DNA of 56,369 bases from Amnibacterium sp. (GTDB taxonomy: Bacteria > Actinomycetota > Actinomycetes > Actinomycetales > Microbacteriaceae), in the NCBI RefSeq assembly GCF_025463795.1, contig NZ_JAODBE010000170.1:1-56369 (forward strand), read 5' to 3'. The translations under genes and the position numbers were made by a program. This document shows positions 16,950 to 25,824 of this stretch, piece after piece. The notes under the pieces are model-generated. The model searched no databases. It was not told the DNA's origin and saw only the letters and a program-made list of their open reading frames with translations. The stretch's first letter is position 1, and the number at the start of each line of letters is the position of its first letter.

Positions 16950-17824
16950 GACGCGGCCGTGGGGTAGGACACGTAGGCGAACCGGCGCGAATCGGGCGCC
17001 CAGCTGTTCACGTTGATCGTGCCCTGACCGCCGGGGAACGGGATCCTCGCCACCGGCGTGGTCCAGTCGTCCGTGCGGACGACGACGAGGGTCACCTCCC
17101 GGTCCGCCGGGTGGCCGAGCGTTCCCGGCGGGAACTCGAGGTAGACGGCGGTGCGCCCGTCCGGCGCCAGGTGCGGGAACCAGTCCACCGTGCCGCTCGA
17201 CACGAGCCGCTCCACGTCGCCCCCGCCGTCCGGGATGCGGGCGATCTGCGCGTGACCGGGTTCGGACGCCCAGTGCTCCGAGTTGAAGTAGATCCAGCTG
17301 CCGTCGGGAGACCACTCCGGGCCGTCGATGTGACCCGCGCCCGTGTCGACGACGGAGCTCTCGCCGCCGGCCGCCGGCATGATCGTGAGCAGTCCGGGCT
17401 GGTCGAAGGTCGTGATCCGCACGTACGCGAGCCGCTCGCCGTCGGGGGACACCCCGTGGAGGAAGTGCCAGACACCCTCGTCCGAGGTGACCTTCCTGAC
17501 GGAGCCACCCGCGAGCGCGCCGTGGTAGATGTGCCCGTCCATGGCCGACAGGTAGATGGCGTCGCCGCTCGGATCGAGGACGTGGTCGTTGTTCACCTCG
17601 GGCAGGCCCTCGAACTCGATCGGCCGCGGCGTCGCGCCCGTCTCGGGCGCGAGCGACCACACGAGGCCGCGCCCGTTGATGAGCAGCGCTTCCCCGTCGA
17701 CCGACCAGTTCGGTGCCTCGAGGAGGACGTCGGTGGACTCGTGCACGACGACGTCCTCGCCGGTGACGGCGTCATGGACGTGGATGCGTGCGGACTGTCC
17801 GGGCGCGAGCTCGCGATAGGGCAT
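16946..17824 (-). CDS. TolB-like beta-propeller (PD40/WD40-like) protein
   Basis: A 292-residue protein built from repeated propeller blades: APNWSVDGEALLINGRG, VLDPSGDAIYLSA, GVSPDGERLAYVR, EWSPDGSWIYFNS, LAPDGRTAVYLE and SWAPDSRRFAYVS. No signal peptide is seen, so it should be cytosolic. It is the first gene of the operon, directly after a recognisable promoter, and is paralogous to the protein at 32623-33558. Oligogalacturonate lyases also use this fold, so an enzyme acting on sugars is possible, but no function can be assigned. A TTG at 17857 is a less likely start. Confidence 0.78.
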   Translation of the reverse strand: MPYRELAPGQSARIHVHDAVTGEDVVVHESTDVLLEAPNWSVDGEALLINGRGLVWSLAPETGATPRPIEFEGLPEVNNDHVLDPSGDAIYLSAMDGHIYHGALAGGSVRKVTSDEGVWHFLHGVSPDGERLAYVRITTFDQPGLLTIMPAAGGESSVVDTGAGHIDGPEWSPDGSWIYFNSEHWASEPGHAQIARIPDGGGDVERLVSSGTVDWFPHLAPDGRTAVYLEFPPGTLGHPADREVTLVVVRTDDWTTPVARIPFPGGQGTINVNSWAPDSRRFAYVSYPTAAS

Positions 17825-17995
17825 GGAGGTGGTCCTGTTCGGTGGAGGAGCGGTCAAGCGGCGACGGCCGTGTGCGGTCGCTGAGGAGGAGCGCTCCGCC
17901 GGGTTCGTGACGCTGCTCGCGTCCGCGTCGGTGTGCTCCGAGAAGACATCGTTGGTTCTCTTCCGCGTGCTCCGGCGACGTGCTCCGTCGTGGCG

Positions 17996-18047
17996 AGCCT
18001 ATTGCGGGCTCCTGTCGTTAGCAACAGGTGGGTAAGAAAGAAAGACG
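17996..18047 (-). promoter_or_regulatory. Promoter and possible operator of the propeller operon
   Basis: On the minus strand, TTGCTA (18024-18019) and TAGGCT (18001-17996) are spaced 17 bases. An imperfect palindrome CCTGT-N8-ACAGG (18011-18028) overlaps the -35. Upstream lies the 12-mer CGTCTTTCTTTC (18047-18036), which recurs upstream of the same hexamers in front of the ABC operon at 33.6 kb. The ROK gene ends 20 bases beyond the 12-mer, so a ROK-controlled promoter is the simple reading. Confidence 0.6.
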
Positions 18048-18066
18048 GGCGGGAGGGTCGGCCCGG

Positions 18067-19281
18067 TCACGCCGTGTGGTGGGGCGTCAGCCGGCGGTGC
18101 AGGACGAGCGACGCCGCTCCCACGGCGGCGGCGTTCGGATCGACCGACCGCAGCTGCACCTCGACCGGATGCAGGGTGTGGACGTAGGAGGTGTCGAGCG
18201 CTGCCCGGACCGCGCCGAGGAAGATCTGACCGGCGTCGGCGAAGCCGGGGCCGGCGAGGAACACGAGGTCGAGGTCGAGCGTGTTGGCCATACCGACCAC
18301 CGCGGTCGCCAGGTACTCCGCCGCTTCCTGGATCACGGCGAGGGCGGTCGGCCGTCCCGCTGCGGCGCTCGCCGCGACGGCGGAGTAGATCGATCGGGGG
18401 GAGGCGTCCCCCGCGAGCCCGAGCTCCGCCATCAGGTCGGGCATGCGGCTCACGCGTCGAGCGACGGCCTGCGGCGTGCCGGTCACCTCGAGGCAGCCCT
18501 GTCGCCCGCACCAGCACGGTGTCCGTCCCCGATCGACGTAGACGTGACCGATCTCCCCCGCATGCGCGGACCGTCCGCGGTAGACGTCGCCGTCGATCAC
18601 GATGCCGGCGCCGATCCCGTCGGCCGCGTAGACGACTGCGAAGTCGTGGCCGGCGGCGATGCCGCCCGACCAGAACTCGTTGAGCGCGGCGCAGTTCGCG
18701 TCGTTCTCGAGGAGCACCTCGATGCCGGTGAGCTCCGCCAGGCGGATGTCGACCGGCGTGCGCTCGGTCCAGTCGGTGATGACGGCCTCTGGGTCCTGGT
18801 ACCCCCGGCGCCCCGCCACTGCGACACCGATGCCGATGGCGCTGCTCGGCGCGATGGTGCGGCCGTCGAGGAGCTCGAGGATCGCCGCAGCCACGCGCCG
18901 AAGTATCTCGTCCGGGTCGTCGTCCGGTGCCGGCCGGATGTCGATCGAGCTCACCCGCGACCCGTCGATCGCGCAGAGCACCACCACGATGTGGGTGAGG
19001 TCGAGCACGACGCCTACCGACCACAGCGTCGAGGTGTCGAGCCGGAGCAGCGTGGCGGGCTTCCCGCCCGTCGACTCGGTGCGCCCCGACTCGACGATGA
19101 CGCCCTTCGCGAGCAGGTCCTTCACGACCTTCGAGATGGTCGCTTCCGTGAGTGCCGCCCGTCGGGACAGCTCCACCCGGGTGATCTCGCCGCTCGACCG
19201 GATGAGATCGAGGACGGCGCTGCTCGTCTCCGCGAACGATCGGCCGCGGAGGCTTTGCGGCGCCGACGGCTCGGTACTCAT
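18067..19281 (-). CDS. ROK family transcriptional regulator
   Basis: A 404-residue NagC/XylR-type repressor. The N-terminal winged HTH spans about residues 15-65 (TRVELSRRAALTEATISKV). The ROK sugar-kinase-like domain follows, with LENDANCAALNEF, the GIGAGIVIDG loop, HAGEIGHVYVD and the zinc motif CWCGRQGCLE, all intact. Such proteins sense a free or phosphorylated sugar. It lies upstream of the propeller operon on the same strand and is its likely regulator. The ATG at 19281 has GAGG upstream. Confidence 0.9.
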   Translation of the reverse strand: MSTEPSAPQSLRGRSFAETSSAVLDLIRSSGEITRVELSRRAALTEATISKVVKDLLAKGVIVESGRTESTGGKPATLLRLDTSTLWSVGVVLDLTHIVVVLCAIDGSRVSSIDIRPAPDDDPDEILRRVAAAILELLDGRTIAPSSAIGIGVAVAGRRGYQDPEAVITDWTERTPVDIRLAELTGIEVLLENDANCAALNEFWSGGIAAGHDFAVVYAADGIGAGIVIDGDVYRGRSAHAGEIGHVYVDRGRTPCWCGRQGCLEVTGTPQAVARRVSRMPDLMAELGLAGDASPRSIYSAVAASAAAGRPTALAVIQEAAEYLATAVVGMANTLDLDLVFLAGPGFADAGQIFLGAVRAALDTSYVHTLHPVEVQLRSVDPNAAAVGAASLVLHRRLTPHHTA

Positions 19282-19478
19282 GGATATCCTCGACTTTCTG
19301 CGGAAGTCTACATGGGGCGGGAGGGCGCGGCATTTCGCTGAATCCGTGCGTTCGGCGGAAGCGATTCCCCGGTCTTCTCGTCGGGAATTCGACGATGAAT
19401 ATCCCTCGGCCCGGCGAGCAATTCCCTGCACCATTCGAATCGCGCGCATCGTCTCGACCGCCCTTTTCGGGCGACCAC

Positions 19479-19484
19479 TACGCT
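19479..19484 (+). promoter_or_regulatory. -10 element for a leaderless heme-binding-like gene
   Basis: TACGCT ends six bases before the ATG at 19491 and no ribosome site is seen, which fits a leaderless mRNA. Confidence 0.5.
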
Positions 19485-19490
19485 GGCCGC

Positions 19491-20000
19491 ATGTCACGGA
19501 TCCTGCCGCTCGGCGGCTTGGAGATCACCGACGCGTTCTACGCGCAGCTCGAGGCCGAGGACCGCGAGCTGCGGTTCGATCGGTTCGAGCACGCCGACGG
19601 TATCGCGGTCGGGCAGCACCTGCTCCGCGCGGCGAGCGAGCGTGGCCTGTCGATCGCGGGAGCGCTCTGGATCGGTGGTCAGACGGTGTTCTCCTTCGCC
19701 CTGCCGGGCACGTCCGCCGACAACGACGTGTGGCTCGCGCGGAAGGCGGCGGTCGTGCGCCGCTACGACGCGAGCTCGTTCCTCGCGGCCGCCAGGTGGT
19801 CCGTCCTCGGTGCGGCGCCCGGCGCGGAGGTCGGCGTCGACACGATCGCGTACGCCTTCGCGGGTGGAGCGGTGCCGATCCGGATCGGCGCGACGCAGGT
19901 CGGCGTCGTCGGCGCGACCGGGGTGAACGACTTCGTCGAGCACGACCTCGTCGTCGAGGCCCTTCGTGCCCGCCTGAGCGACTCGGCCGGCACCGCCTAG
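19491..20000 (+). CDS. Heme-degrading-domain (UPF0303 / GlcG-HbpS family) protein
   Basis: A 169-residue protein of the UPF0303 type. It shows the ADGIAVGQHLLRAASERGLSI region, FSFALPGTSADNDVWLARK, and a final glycine-rich VPIRIGATQVGVVGATG strand typical of GlcG/HbpS folds. Family members bind heme or small acids and often sit in carbohydrate operons. The ATG at 19491 is chosen from the -10 spacing; the frame upstream is non-coding. It runs convergently into the RpiR operon with a 10-base gap. Confidence 0.82.
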   Translation: MSRILPLGGLEITDAFYAQLEAEDRELRFDRFEHADGIAVGQHLLRAASERGLSIAGALWIGGQTVFSFALPGTSADNDVWLARKAAVVRRYDASSFLAAARWSVLGAAPGAEVGVDTIAYAFAGGAVPIRIGATQVGVVGATGVNDFVEHDLVVEALRARLSDSAGTA

Positions 20001-20010
20001 CCCGTCCCGA

Positions 20011-20910
20011 TCAGGCCGATCGCTCCTCGTCCTGCTCCTGCTCGACGTCTCGCATCCGCGCCAGCGCGTCCTTCATGGCGCGCACCCGGCGCAGGTGGGC
20101 CTCCGAGCTCCGCAGCGCGACCGCGGTCGCGAGCACGTCCACGACCACCAGCCCGGCCAGGCGGCTGACCGTCGGGGTGAACATGTCGGTGTCCTCGAAG
20201 GTGCTGAGACGGATGTCGACGTCGGCGTAGGACGACAGCGGTCCGTCGTCGCCGGTAATGGTGACGACCCGGCCGCCGGCTTCGCGGGCGGCGGCCGCGA
20301 TCCGCACCGTCTCGGCCGTGTGCCCCGTGTGCGAGATCGCGACCGTGACGGTTCGCGGCGTGCTCATCGAGACCGCGATGAACTGCTGATGGAAGTCCGC
20401 CGGCGCGTCGCACGGGACGCCGAAGAGGGGGAACTTCTGCTGCGCGTCCTGCGCGATGATGCCGCTCGCGCCGAAACCGACGAAGATCAGGGAACTCGCG
20501 CCGGCGAGCAGTCCGACCGCGCGGTCGAGGGCCGCCGGATCCAGCCTGCGCCTCGCCCTGTCGAGGCTGGCGATCGAGTGATCGAAGATCTTCTCGGCGA
20601 GCTGCGCGGGCGAGTCGTGCCGGTCCAGGCCCGAGTGCGCGATCGGCAGCCCGACGGCGACCGCCTGCGCCAACGCGATCTTGAACGTCCGGAAGCCGTC
20701 GAATCCGATCGCGCTGCAGAACCGCATGACGGTGGGCTCGCTCACGCCGGCCGCGTCCGCGAGGCCGGCCATGTTGTGATCGAGCGCTCCGATCGGATCG
20801 GCGAGCACGAGGGCGGCGACCTTCTGCTCCGAGGGCCGGAGCTCCGGCATGCCCGCGGCGATCGCGCCCAGCAGCGTGTCCACATCGCCCGCGTGAGCCG
20901 GAAGTGTCAC
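20011..20910 (-). CDS. MurR/RpiR family transcriptional regulator (HTH + SIS)
   Basis: A 299-residue regulator. The N-terminal RpiR-type HTH is seen in AGLADAAGVSEPTVMRFCSAIGF, and the SIS sugar-phosphate-binding domain in LIFVGFGASGIIAQ and VAISHTGHTAETVRIA. It is the last gene of a five-gene sugar operon, coupled by GTGA to the dehydrogenase before it. HexR, of this family, binds TGTARTnnnAYTACA-type palindromes; two very similar sites lie at 24829-24843 and 32504-32518. It probably senses a sugar phosphate made by this pathway (inference). Confidence 0.9.
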   Translation of the reverse strand: MTLPAHAGDVDTLLGAIAAGMPELRPSEQKVAALVLADPIGALDHNMAGLADAAGVSEPTVMRFCSAIGFDGFRTFKIALAQAVAVGLPIAHSGLDRHDSPAQLAEKIFDHSIASLDRARRRLDPAALDRAVGLLAGASSLIFVGFGASGIIAQDAQQKFPLFGVPCDAPADFHQQFIAVSMSTPRTVTVAISHTGHTAETVRIAAAAREAGGRVVTITGDDGPLSSYADVDIRLSTFEDTDMFTPTVSRLAGLVVVDVLATAVALRSSEAHLRRVRAMKDALARMRDVEQEQDEERSA

Positions 20911-21875
20911 CGCGTACTCCTCGCCAGCTCGGACAGCCGGTCGAACGACGGACCTCGAGGCGGAATCGCGATGTGGAACACCTCGGCGATGACCTGGGTC
21001 CAACCGTGGAGGAAGTATATCCAGCCGTCCTCCACCGTCAGGCCGGCACTGGAGGCCTGGGCACGCGCCTGGTCGAGGAAGACCAGCCGTCCCCGGTAGT
21101 TGAGGTCCCAGGCGTATCCGTTCCCGGGGAAGCGGGCCGCGTCCGTGAGCGGCGACCCGGGGGCGTCCTTGCCGAGACCGGTGGCGTTCACGACGAGCGA
21201 CCCGGGTGGCGCGGCATCGACGAGCCGGTCGTTGTCCGCCGGCGTCGGCGCATGCACGAGATCGAACGGGACATCGGTCTCGAACTCGTCGAGCACGGGG
21301 CGCAGCGACTCGAGCCGGCCGGTGGAGCGGTTCGTGACGACGATCCGGCGGGGCCGGTCGGTCCCACGTGCGGGACGGCTCAGATACCACGCGATCGCGA
21401 TGCTCGAACCGCCAGCGCCCAGCACCACCGCATCGGCGTCCGACGTGCGCCAGACCCCGTCGGGCAGGAACGCGTCCAGCGCCAGCCCGCTCGAGATCGG
21501 ATCCTTCGCATGGCAGACGAGCCGGCCCTCCGACTTCGAGATGCAGCTCGTCTCGCCCATCATCCGGGCGAGCGGGTCGACGACGTCGAACAGATCCGCG
21601 GCTGCGCGGAAGAGGTCGATCTTGTGCGTCGTCACGAGCGCGCCCAGGCTCAGCGGATCGTCCATGAGGAAGCGGACGACCCTCCGGTAGTCGTCGGCCG
21701 GCGCGTGCACGGGCAGATCGACGCCCTGCAGGACGGCGTCGTCGAGTCCGAGCTCCGCCGCCCAGCGGGGGAACACGGTCTGGATCGACGAGCTGCCGGT
21801 CGTCACGCCGATGAAGTAGAGCGTCGGCCGCGTCGCGGGCACCAGCGCGTCCGGCCCGACGCTCGGAAGGATCAC
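20907..21875 (-). CDS. Shikimate dehydrogenase-like oxidoreductase
   Basis: A 322-residue two-domain protein of AroE type. The substrate domain has GALVTTHKID, with the lysine expected for catalysis, and HAKDPISSG in place of the usual NTDG. The Rossmann loop is LGAGGSSIAIAWYL, followed by VVTNRST and VNATGLGKDAPGSP. The changed substrate residues and its place in a sugar operon argue against a role in aromatic biosynthesis; it more likely acts on a polyol or keto acid (inference). Both ends overlap neighbours as GTGA. Confidence 0.8.
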   Translation of the reverse strand: MILPSVGPDALVPATRPTLYFIGVTTGSSSIQTVFPRWAAELGLDDAVLQGVDLPVHAPADDYRRVVRFLMDDPLSLGALVTTHKIDLFRAAADLFDVVDPLARMMGETSCISKSEGRLVCHAKDPISSGLALDAFLPDGVWRTSDADAVVLGAGGSSIAIAWYLSRPARGTDRPRRIVVTNRSTGRLESLRPVLDEFETDVPFDLVHAPTPADNDRLVDAAPPGSLVVNATGLGKDAPGSPLTDAARFPGNGYAWDLNYRGRLVFLDQARAQASSAGLTVEDGWIYFLHGWTQVIAEVFHIAIPPRGPSFDRLSELARSTR

Positions 21876-22492
21876 CGGCCCGCCCCGCTGGTCCGGTAGC
21901 CGACATGGTCGGGGTTGTCCCGCAGCCCCCAGCCGTCCCCGGTGGCGACGACGAGGCTGCGCATGCCGCCGGCATCGCCGATCACCGAGTAGTCCTGACC
22001 CGCGTCCGTGGCGTAGCAGAACAGGGTGCTGAAGGGCTCGTCACCGGTGTTCACGCTCCGGTGGATCCAGTGCCCCGGCACATGGACGGCGACACCGGGC
22101 GTGATCTCGAGTGCCCGGGTGTCGCCGGTCGTCGTCTCGAGCAGCATCACGCCGTGCCCGCTCAGGCCGTAGTAGAGCTCGGCGTGGACGGGATCGGCGT
22201 GGATGTGGCCGCGGGTCATGGCGAACTCCTCGCCCACCCGTCCCGGCAGCAGCGTGCTGATGCCGATGCTCAGTGCGCCGGGTCCGTGCTCCACGATGCT
22301 CGTCTCGACCCAGTAGGCGAGGGCGTCCCCGCTGCTTCGCAGCACCGCGGCGAACGCCTCCTCGTCCCGGTAGAGCCCTTCGAGATCCGCGATCCGCTTC
22401 TCGTATCGGTCGGTCGAGCCGCTCATCGTTCCCCGGCCGGGTTCGAGGAGCAGTGTCGCCGGTGAGGCGGGACGTCCGTCGGTGGTGGCCAT
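21872..22492 (-). CDS. Cupin-type glucose-6-phosphate isomerase family protein
   Basis: A 206-residue single-domain cupin of the archaeal phosphoglucose isomerase family. Metal ligands are seen in TRGHIHADPVHAELYYGL (His, His, Glu) and VHVPGHWIHRS (His). It would interconvert an aldose phosphate and a ketose phosphate in the cytosol. The ATG is preceded by GGAAGGATT. It lies 27 bases after the FGGY kinase and overlaps the following dehydrogenase, so the phosphorylated product of the kinase may be its substrate. Family members act on G6P/F6P; the substrate here may differ. Confidence 0.83.
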   Translation of the reverse strand: MATTDGRPASPATLLLEPGRGTMSGSTDRYEKRIADLEGLYRDEEAFAAVLRSSGDALAYWVETSIVEHGPGALSIGISTLLPGRVGEEFAMTRGHIHADPVHAELYYGLSGHGVMLLETTTGDTRALEITPGVAVHVPGHWIHRSVNTGDEPFSTLFCYATDAGQDYSVIGDAGGMRSLVVATGDGWGLRDNPDHVGYRTSGAGR

Positions 22493-22519
22493 GCCGAATC
22501 CTTCCGCGGTGGAGTAGTA

Positions 22520-24040
22520 CTACGACGAGCTCGCGGCCGAGGCGTCGAACCAGGGTTCGAGTCGGGCGTAGGCGTCCAGGAATCGCTCGTGCGCGACGGC
22601 GTAGGCGCTGTGACGCGCCGGGTCCGGATCCACGGGTCGCGATCGCTCGGAGAGCCTCGCGCCGATCGAGAAGTCGTCGAAGACGCCGACCCCGACGCCG
22701 CCGACGACCGCCGCCCCGAGGGAGGTCGCTTCGTCGACGAGGCTCCGCCGGGCCACGGGCACGCCCCAGGTGTCCGCGAAGAGCCGCAGCAGCAGGTCCG
22801 AGTGCGCCGCGCCACCGATGGCGTCCATCCGCGTCGCGGGCGAGCCGTTCTCGGCGAACGCCTGCAGGCCCGTCAGCAGGTTGAACGCGACCCCTTCGAG
22901 GACGGCGCGCACGAGGTGGGCGCGCGTGTGGTGACGCGCGAGTCCGACGAACGCGGCCCGCGCGGCCGGGTTCCAGTAGGGGGAGCGTTCGCCGAGGAGG
23001 TGCGGCAGGAAGTAGAGGTCCTCGGCGCTCGCCTCGACATCGGCCGCCTCGTCGAGCAGCCCCTCGTAGCGGCGGTCGCCGGACGGGGCGAGCACCTCCG
23101 TGATCCACTGCAGCGAGGCCCCGCCGGCCTGCATGGTGGCCGTCGGGACGAACATGCCGGGGACGACGTGGTTGAACGTCATCGTCCGCATCGCCTCGTC
23201 GTGGAGCGGTGCGGTCGCGGCGAGCGAGACCCAGGACGACGAGCCGAGATACGCGTACGCGCCCGAGTCGGGACCGATGATCCCCGCGCCGAGGGCGGCC
23301 ATCGGTCCATCGCCGCCGCCGAGCACGACCGGTGTGCCGGCGAGCAGCCCGCACGCCGCGGCGGCGGCCGGCGTCACGCCGCCGATGACGCTCGTCGACG
23401 GCAGGACCTCGGGGAGGAGGGCACGCGGGACCTCGGCGGCGTCGAGGATCGCATCCGACCAGTCGCCCGTCGCCTGGTCGAACGCGTTGGTGCTGCTCGC
23501 GTCGGAGGGGTCGGTCGCGAACCGGCCCGTGAGCCGATGCACCACGAAGTCCTTCGCGAGCACGACGTGACGGGTCCTCGCGAAGGCCTCCGGTTCGTGC
23601 TCCCGGACCCACATGACCTTCGACAACGAGTAGGTCGCGTTGAATCGGTGACCGGTGACGCGGTAGGCCTCGCGCATCCCGAACCGTTCCACGAGCAGCC
23701 GGGCCTCGGCGACCGACCGCGTGTCGGCCCAGATGATCGCCGGCCGCACCGGGTCGCCCGCGTCGTCGAGCAGCACCGCTCCCATCATCTGGCCGGAGAA
23801 GCTGACCGCGGCGATGTCGCGCTCGACGCCCGGCCGATCGGCCAGCAGCAGCCGCGTCGCAGCACAGACCGCGCGCCACCAGTCCTCCGCGGACTGCTCG
23901 GCCTTGCCGCCGGCGCCGAAGTCCGCCGGGTAGGGGACCGACACCGCGGCGATGAGGGCGCCGTCCGCCGAGATCAGGGTCGCCTTGTCGCCGGTCGTGC
24001 CGAGGTCGTGCGCGAGGATCACCGCGCCTGTGCGGGTCAC
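22520..24040 (-). CDS. FGGY-family carbohydrate kinase (xylulokinase-like)
   Basis: A 506-residue sugar kinase. The phosphate-1 loop is AHDLGTTGDKATLI and the catalytic region VSFSGQMMGAVLLDD is of the xylulokinase type. The second domain shows LGGGDGPMAALGAG, YLGSSSWV, LLGERSPYW and DAIGGAAHSDL in FGGY order. It phosphorylates a keto-sugar or polyol with ATP. GTG at 24040 is chosen two bases after the preceding stop. It is the second gene of the operon. The exact sugar is not given by sequence. Confidence 0.88.
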   Translation of the reverse strand: MTRTGAVILAHDLGTTGDKATLISADGALIAAVSVPYPADFGAGGKAEQSAEDWWRAVCAATRLLLADRPGVERDIAAVSFSGQMMGAVLLDDAGDPVRPAIIWADTRSVAEARLLVERFGMREAYRVTGHRFNATYSLSKVMWVREHEPEAFARTRHVVLAKDFVVHRLTGRFATDPSDASSTNAFDQATGDWSDAILDAAEVPRALLPEVLPSTSVIGGVTPAAAAACGLLAGTPVVLGGGDGPMAALGAGIIGPDSGAYAYLGSSSWVSLAATAPLHDEAMRTMTFNHVVPGMFVPTATMQAGGASLQWITEVLAPSGDRRYEGLLDEAADVEASAEDLYFLPHLLGERSPYWNPAARAAFVGLARHHTRAHLVRAVLEGVAFNLLTGLQAFAENGSPATRMDAIGGAAHSDLLLRLFADTWGVPVARRSLVDEATSLGAAVVGGVGVGVFDDFSIGARLSERSRPVDPDPARHSAYAVAHERFLDAYARLEPWFDASAASSS

Positions 24041-24042
24041 GG

Positions 24043-24774
24043 TCAGACCAGCGAGTAGCCACCGTCGACCAGCAGCTCCGTGCCCTGGCAGAAGGCGGCG
24101 TCGTCGCTCAGCAGGTACGCGACGGCCGCTGCGACCTCCTGGACGCGGCCGAACCGGCCGAGCGGGGTGCGGTCGAGCCACTCGCCGTGCATCGACGTCT
24201 TCAGCGCGTTCAGGGGCGTGTCCACATAGCCGGGCGAGACGGCGTTCACCCGGACGCCCCGGGCGCCCCATTCGACGGCGAGGGACCGCGTCAGGGCCGA
24301 CACCGCAGCCTTGCTCGAGTTGTAGACGCTCTGGCGCTGGGGGACGTTCACGACCGCGTTGCCGGACATGGAGGCGATGTTGACGATGGCGCCTCCGCCG
24401 TGCTCGAGGAGCGCGGCGCCGAAGTCCCGGCACGTCAGGTAGACGCCGCGGAGGTTGACGGCCATCACGCGGTCGAAGAGGTCCATGGGCATCACCTCGG
24501 CCGCGACGTCGTTCTCGACGATCCCGGCGGAGTTGACGAGCGAGACCGGCGACGCATCGTTCCGGTACAGGCGCTCCACCACCCCGGCGACGGAGCCCTC
24601 GTCGGTGAGGTCCATCTCGATCGCGGTGACGCCCTGCTGCATGGTGTCGAGCCCCTGGCGATCGAGGCCGTACACCGTGGCGCCCTCGTCGAGCAGCCGC
24701 GTGCAGATGGCGCTGCCGATGCCGCCCGCGGCCCCCACGACGGCGATCCTGCGGTCGGCCAATCGGTCCTGCAT
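24043..24774 (-). CDS. SDR family oxidoreductase
   Basis: A 243-residue classical SDR with cofactor loop GAAGGIGSAIC, NSAG motif, catalytic NIASMSG and YNSSKAAVSAL, and the end LLVDGGYSLV. It should oxidise a sugar alcohol or reduce a keto-sugar with NAD(P) in the cytosol. It opens the minus-strand operon that continues with a sugar kinase. The ATG has AAGGAGCAACC upstream. Oxidation to a ketose followed by phosphorylation by the FGGY kinase would be a simple sequence (inference). Confidence 0.87.
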   Translation of the reverse strand: MQDRLADRRIAVVGAAGGIGSAICTRLLDEGATVYGLDRQGLDTMQQGVTAIEMDLTDEGSVAGVVERLYRNDASPVSLVNSAGIVENDVAAEVMPMDLFDRVMAVNLRGVYLTCRDFGAALLEHGGGAIVNIASMSGNAVVNVPQRQSVYNSSKAAVSALTRSLAVEWGARGVRVNAVSPGYVDTPLNALKTSMHGEWLDRTPLGRFGRVQEVAAAVAYLLSDDAAFCQGTELLVDGGYSLV

Positions 24775-24807
24775 GGTTGCTCCTTCGCGCGTCCGGACGA
24801 CGCACGG

Positions 24808-24843
24808 TTGGGTCCGCCCGGATCGATCTGTAGTATTCCTACA
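24808..24843 (+). promoter_or_regulatory. Promoter with overlapping HexR/RpiR-like palindrome
   Basis: TTGGGT (24808-24813), 17 bases, and TAGTAT (24831-24836) form a plausible promoter for the plus-strand aldolase operon. The -10 lies inside TGTAGTATTCCTACA (24829-24843), whose arms TGTAG and CTACA are perfect. It differs from the HexR pattern TGTARTnnnAYTACA at one position. The site also lies in the promoter region of the divergent kinase operon that encodes the RpiR regulator. Confidence 0.65.
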
Positions 24844-24885
24844 CGCTCGGCCGGATCGCGTCGACCCCGCGACGTGAGGAACCCG

Positions 24886-25824
24886 ATGGAGAAGCCCCTG
24901 GTACTCGTCTCACCGCGCTCGGTGACCGCGCGTCCGCTCGGCGAGGTCGCCGAGCTCGAACCGCTGCGGGCGGCGGGGTACGAGCTGGTGGCCGGAGGCC
25001 TCGGCGCGATGCCCTCGGAGGAGGAGCTGCTCGAACTCGTGCCGCGGTGCGTCGGGTGGCTCGCCGGCGTCGAACCCGTCACCGCGCGCGTGCTCGCGGC
25101 CGCGCCGCGGCTGCGTGCGATCAGCCGGAACGGCACCGGCGTGGACAACATCGACCTCGCGGCCGCTGCCGCGCACGGAGTCGTGGTCGAGCGGGCAGCC
25201 GGTGCCAACGCGCAGGGGGTGACCGAGCTGACGTTCGCGCTCGTGCTCGCCGCACTGCGCGGCATCCCCTGGTCGGCCGACGCCTTGCGCTCCGGGCGCT
25301 GGGAGCGCGCAGCCGGCCGTGAGCTCGGCGACGTCACGGTCGGTGTCGTCGGCCTGGGCGAGATCGGGCGGCGGGTCGCCCGGGGGTTCACCGCCCTCGG
25401 CGCGCGGGTGATCGGTCACGATCCGTTCGTCACGACCACGGAGTTCACGACGATGCCACTCGACCGTCTCCTCGCGTCCGCCGACGTGCTGACCCTGCAC
25501 GTGCCGGCCTTGCAGGACGGCCCCCTGATCACCGTCGACGCGGTCGCGCGGCTGCACGACGGCGCGGTCCTCGTCAACACGGCCCGCGCAGCGCTCGTCG
25601 ACGACGACGCGGTCCTCGCCGCCCTCGAATCCGGTCGGCTCGCGGCCTACGCGGTCGACGCGTTCGACGCGGAGCCCCCGGCGCCGTCCCGGCTGCTCGC
25701 CCACCCGCACGTGATCGCGACGCCGCATCTCGGCGGGTACACCGACGCGAGCATCCGCCGGGCCGTCGCCGAAGCCGCCGACCGGCTCGTCGTCGCGCTC
25801 GCCGAGACGGAGGGACGACGATGA
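24886..25824 (+). CDS. D-isomer specific 2-hydroxyacid dehydrogenase
   Basis: A 312-residue NAD-dependent dehydrogenase. The catalytic arginine is in VNTARAALVDD, and the glutamate and histidine are in DAFDAEPPAP and ATPHLGG. The Rossmann loop is VVGLGEIGRRVARGF, and SRNGTGVDNID lies in the substrate domain. It reduces or oxidises a 2-keto/2-hydroxy acid. It heads a three-gene operon coupled by two ATGA overlaps with a KDPG-type aldolase and a lactonase-like enzyme, which suggests handling of sugar acids. GAGGA precedes the ATG. Confidence 0.88.
   Translation: MEKPLVLVSPRSVTARPLGEVAELEPLRAAGYELVAGGLGAMPSEEELLELVPRCVGWLAGVEPVTARVLAAAPRLRAISRNGTGVDNIDLAAAAAHGVVVERAAGANAQGVTELTFALVLAALRGIPWSADALRSGRWERAAGRELGDVTVGVVGLGEIGRRVARGFTALGARVIGHDPFVTTTEFTTMPLDRLLASADVLTLHVPALQDGPLITVDAVARLHDGAVLVNTARAALVDDDAVLAALESGRLAAYAVDAFDAEPPAPSRLLAHPHVIATPHLGGYTDASIRRAVAEAADRLVVALAETEGRR

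Noticed and set aside
20011-21975. A 654-residue frame suggesting an RpiR regulator with a large N-terminal domain
   Set aside because: The N-terminal part is an out-of-frame reading of the dehydrogenase; the GTGA overlap at 20907-20910 gives the natural start.
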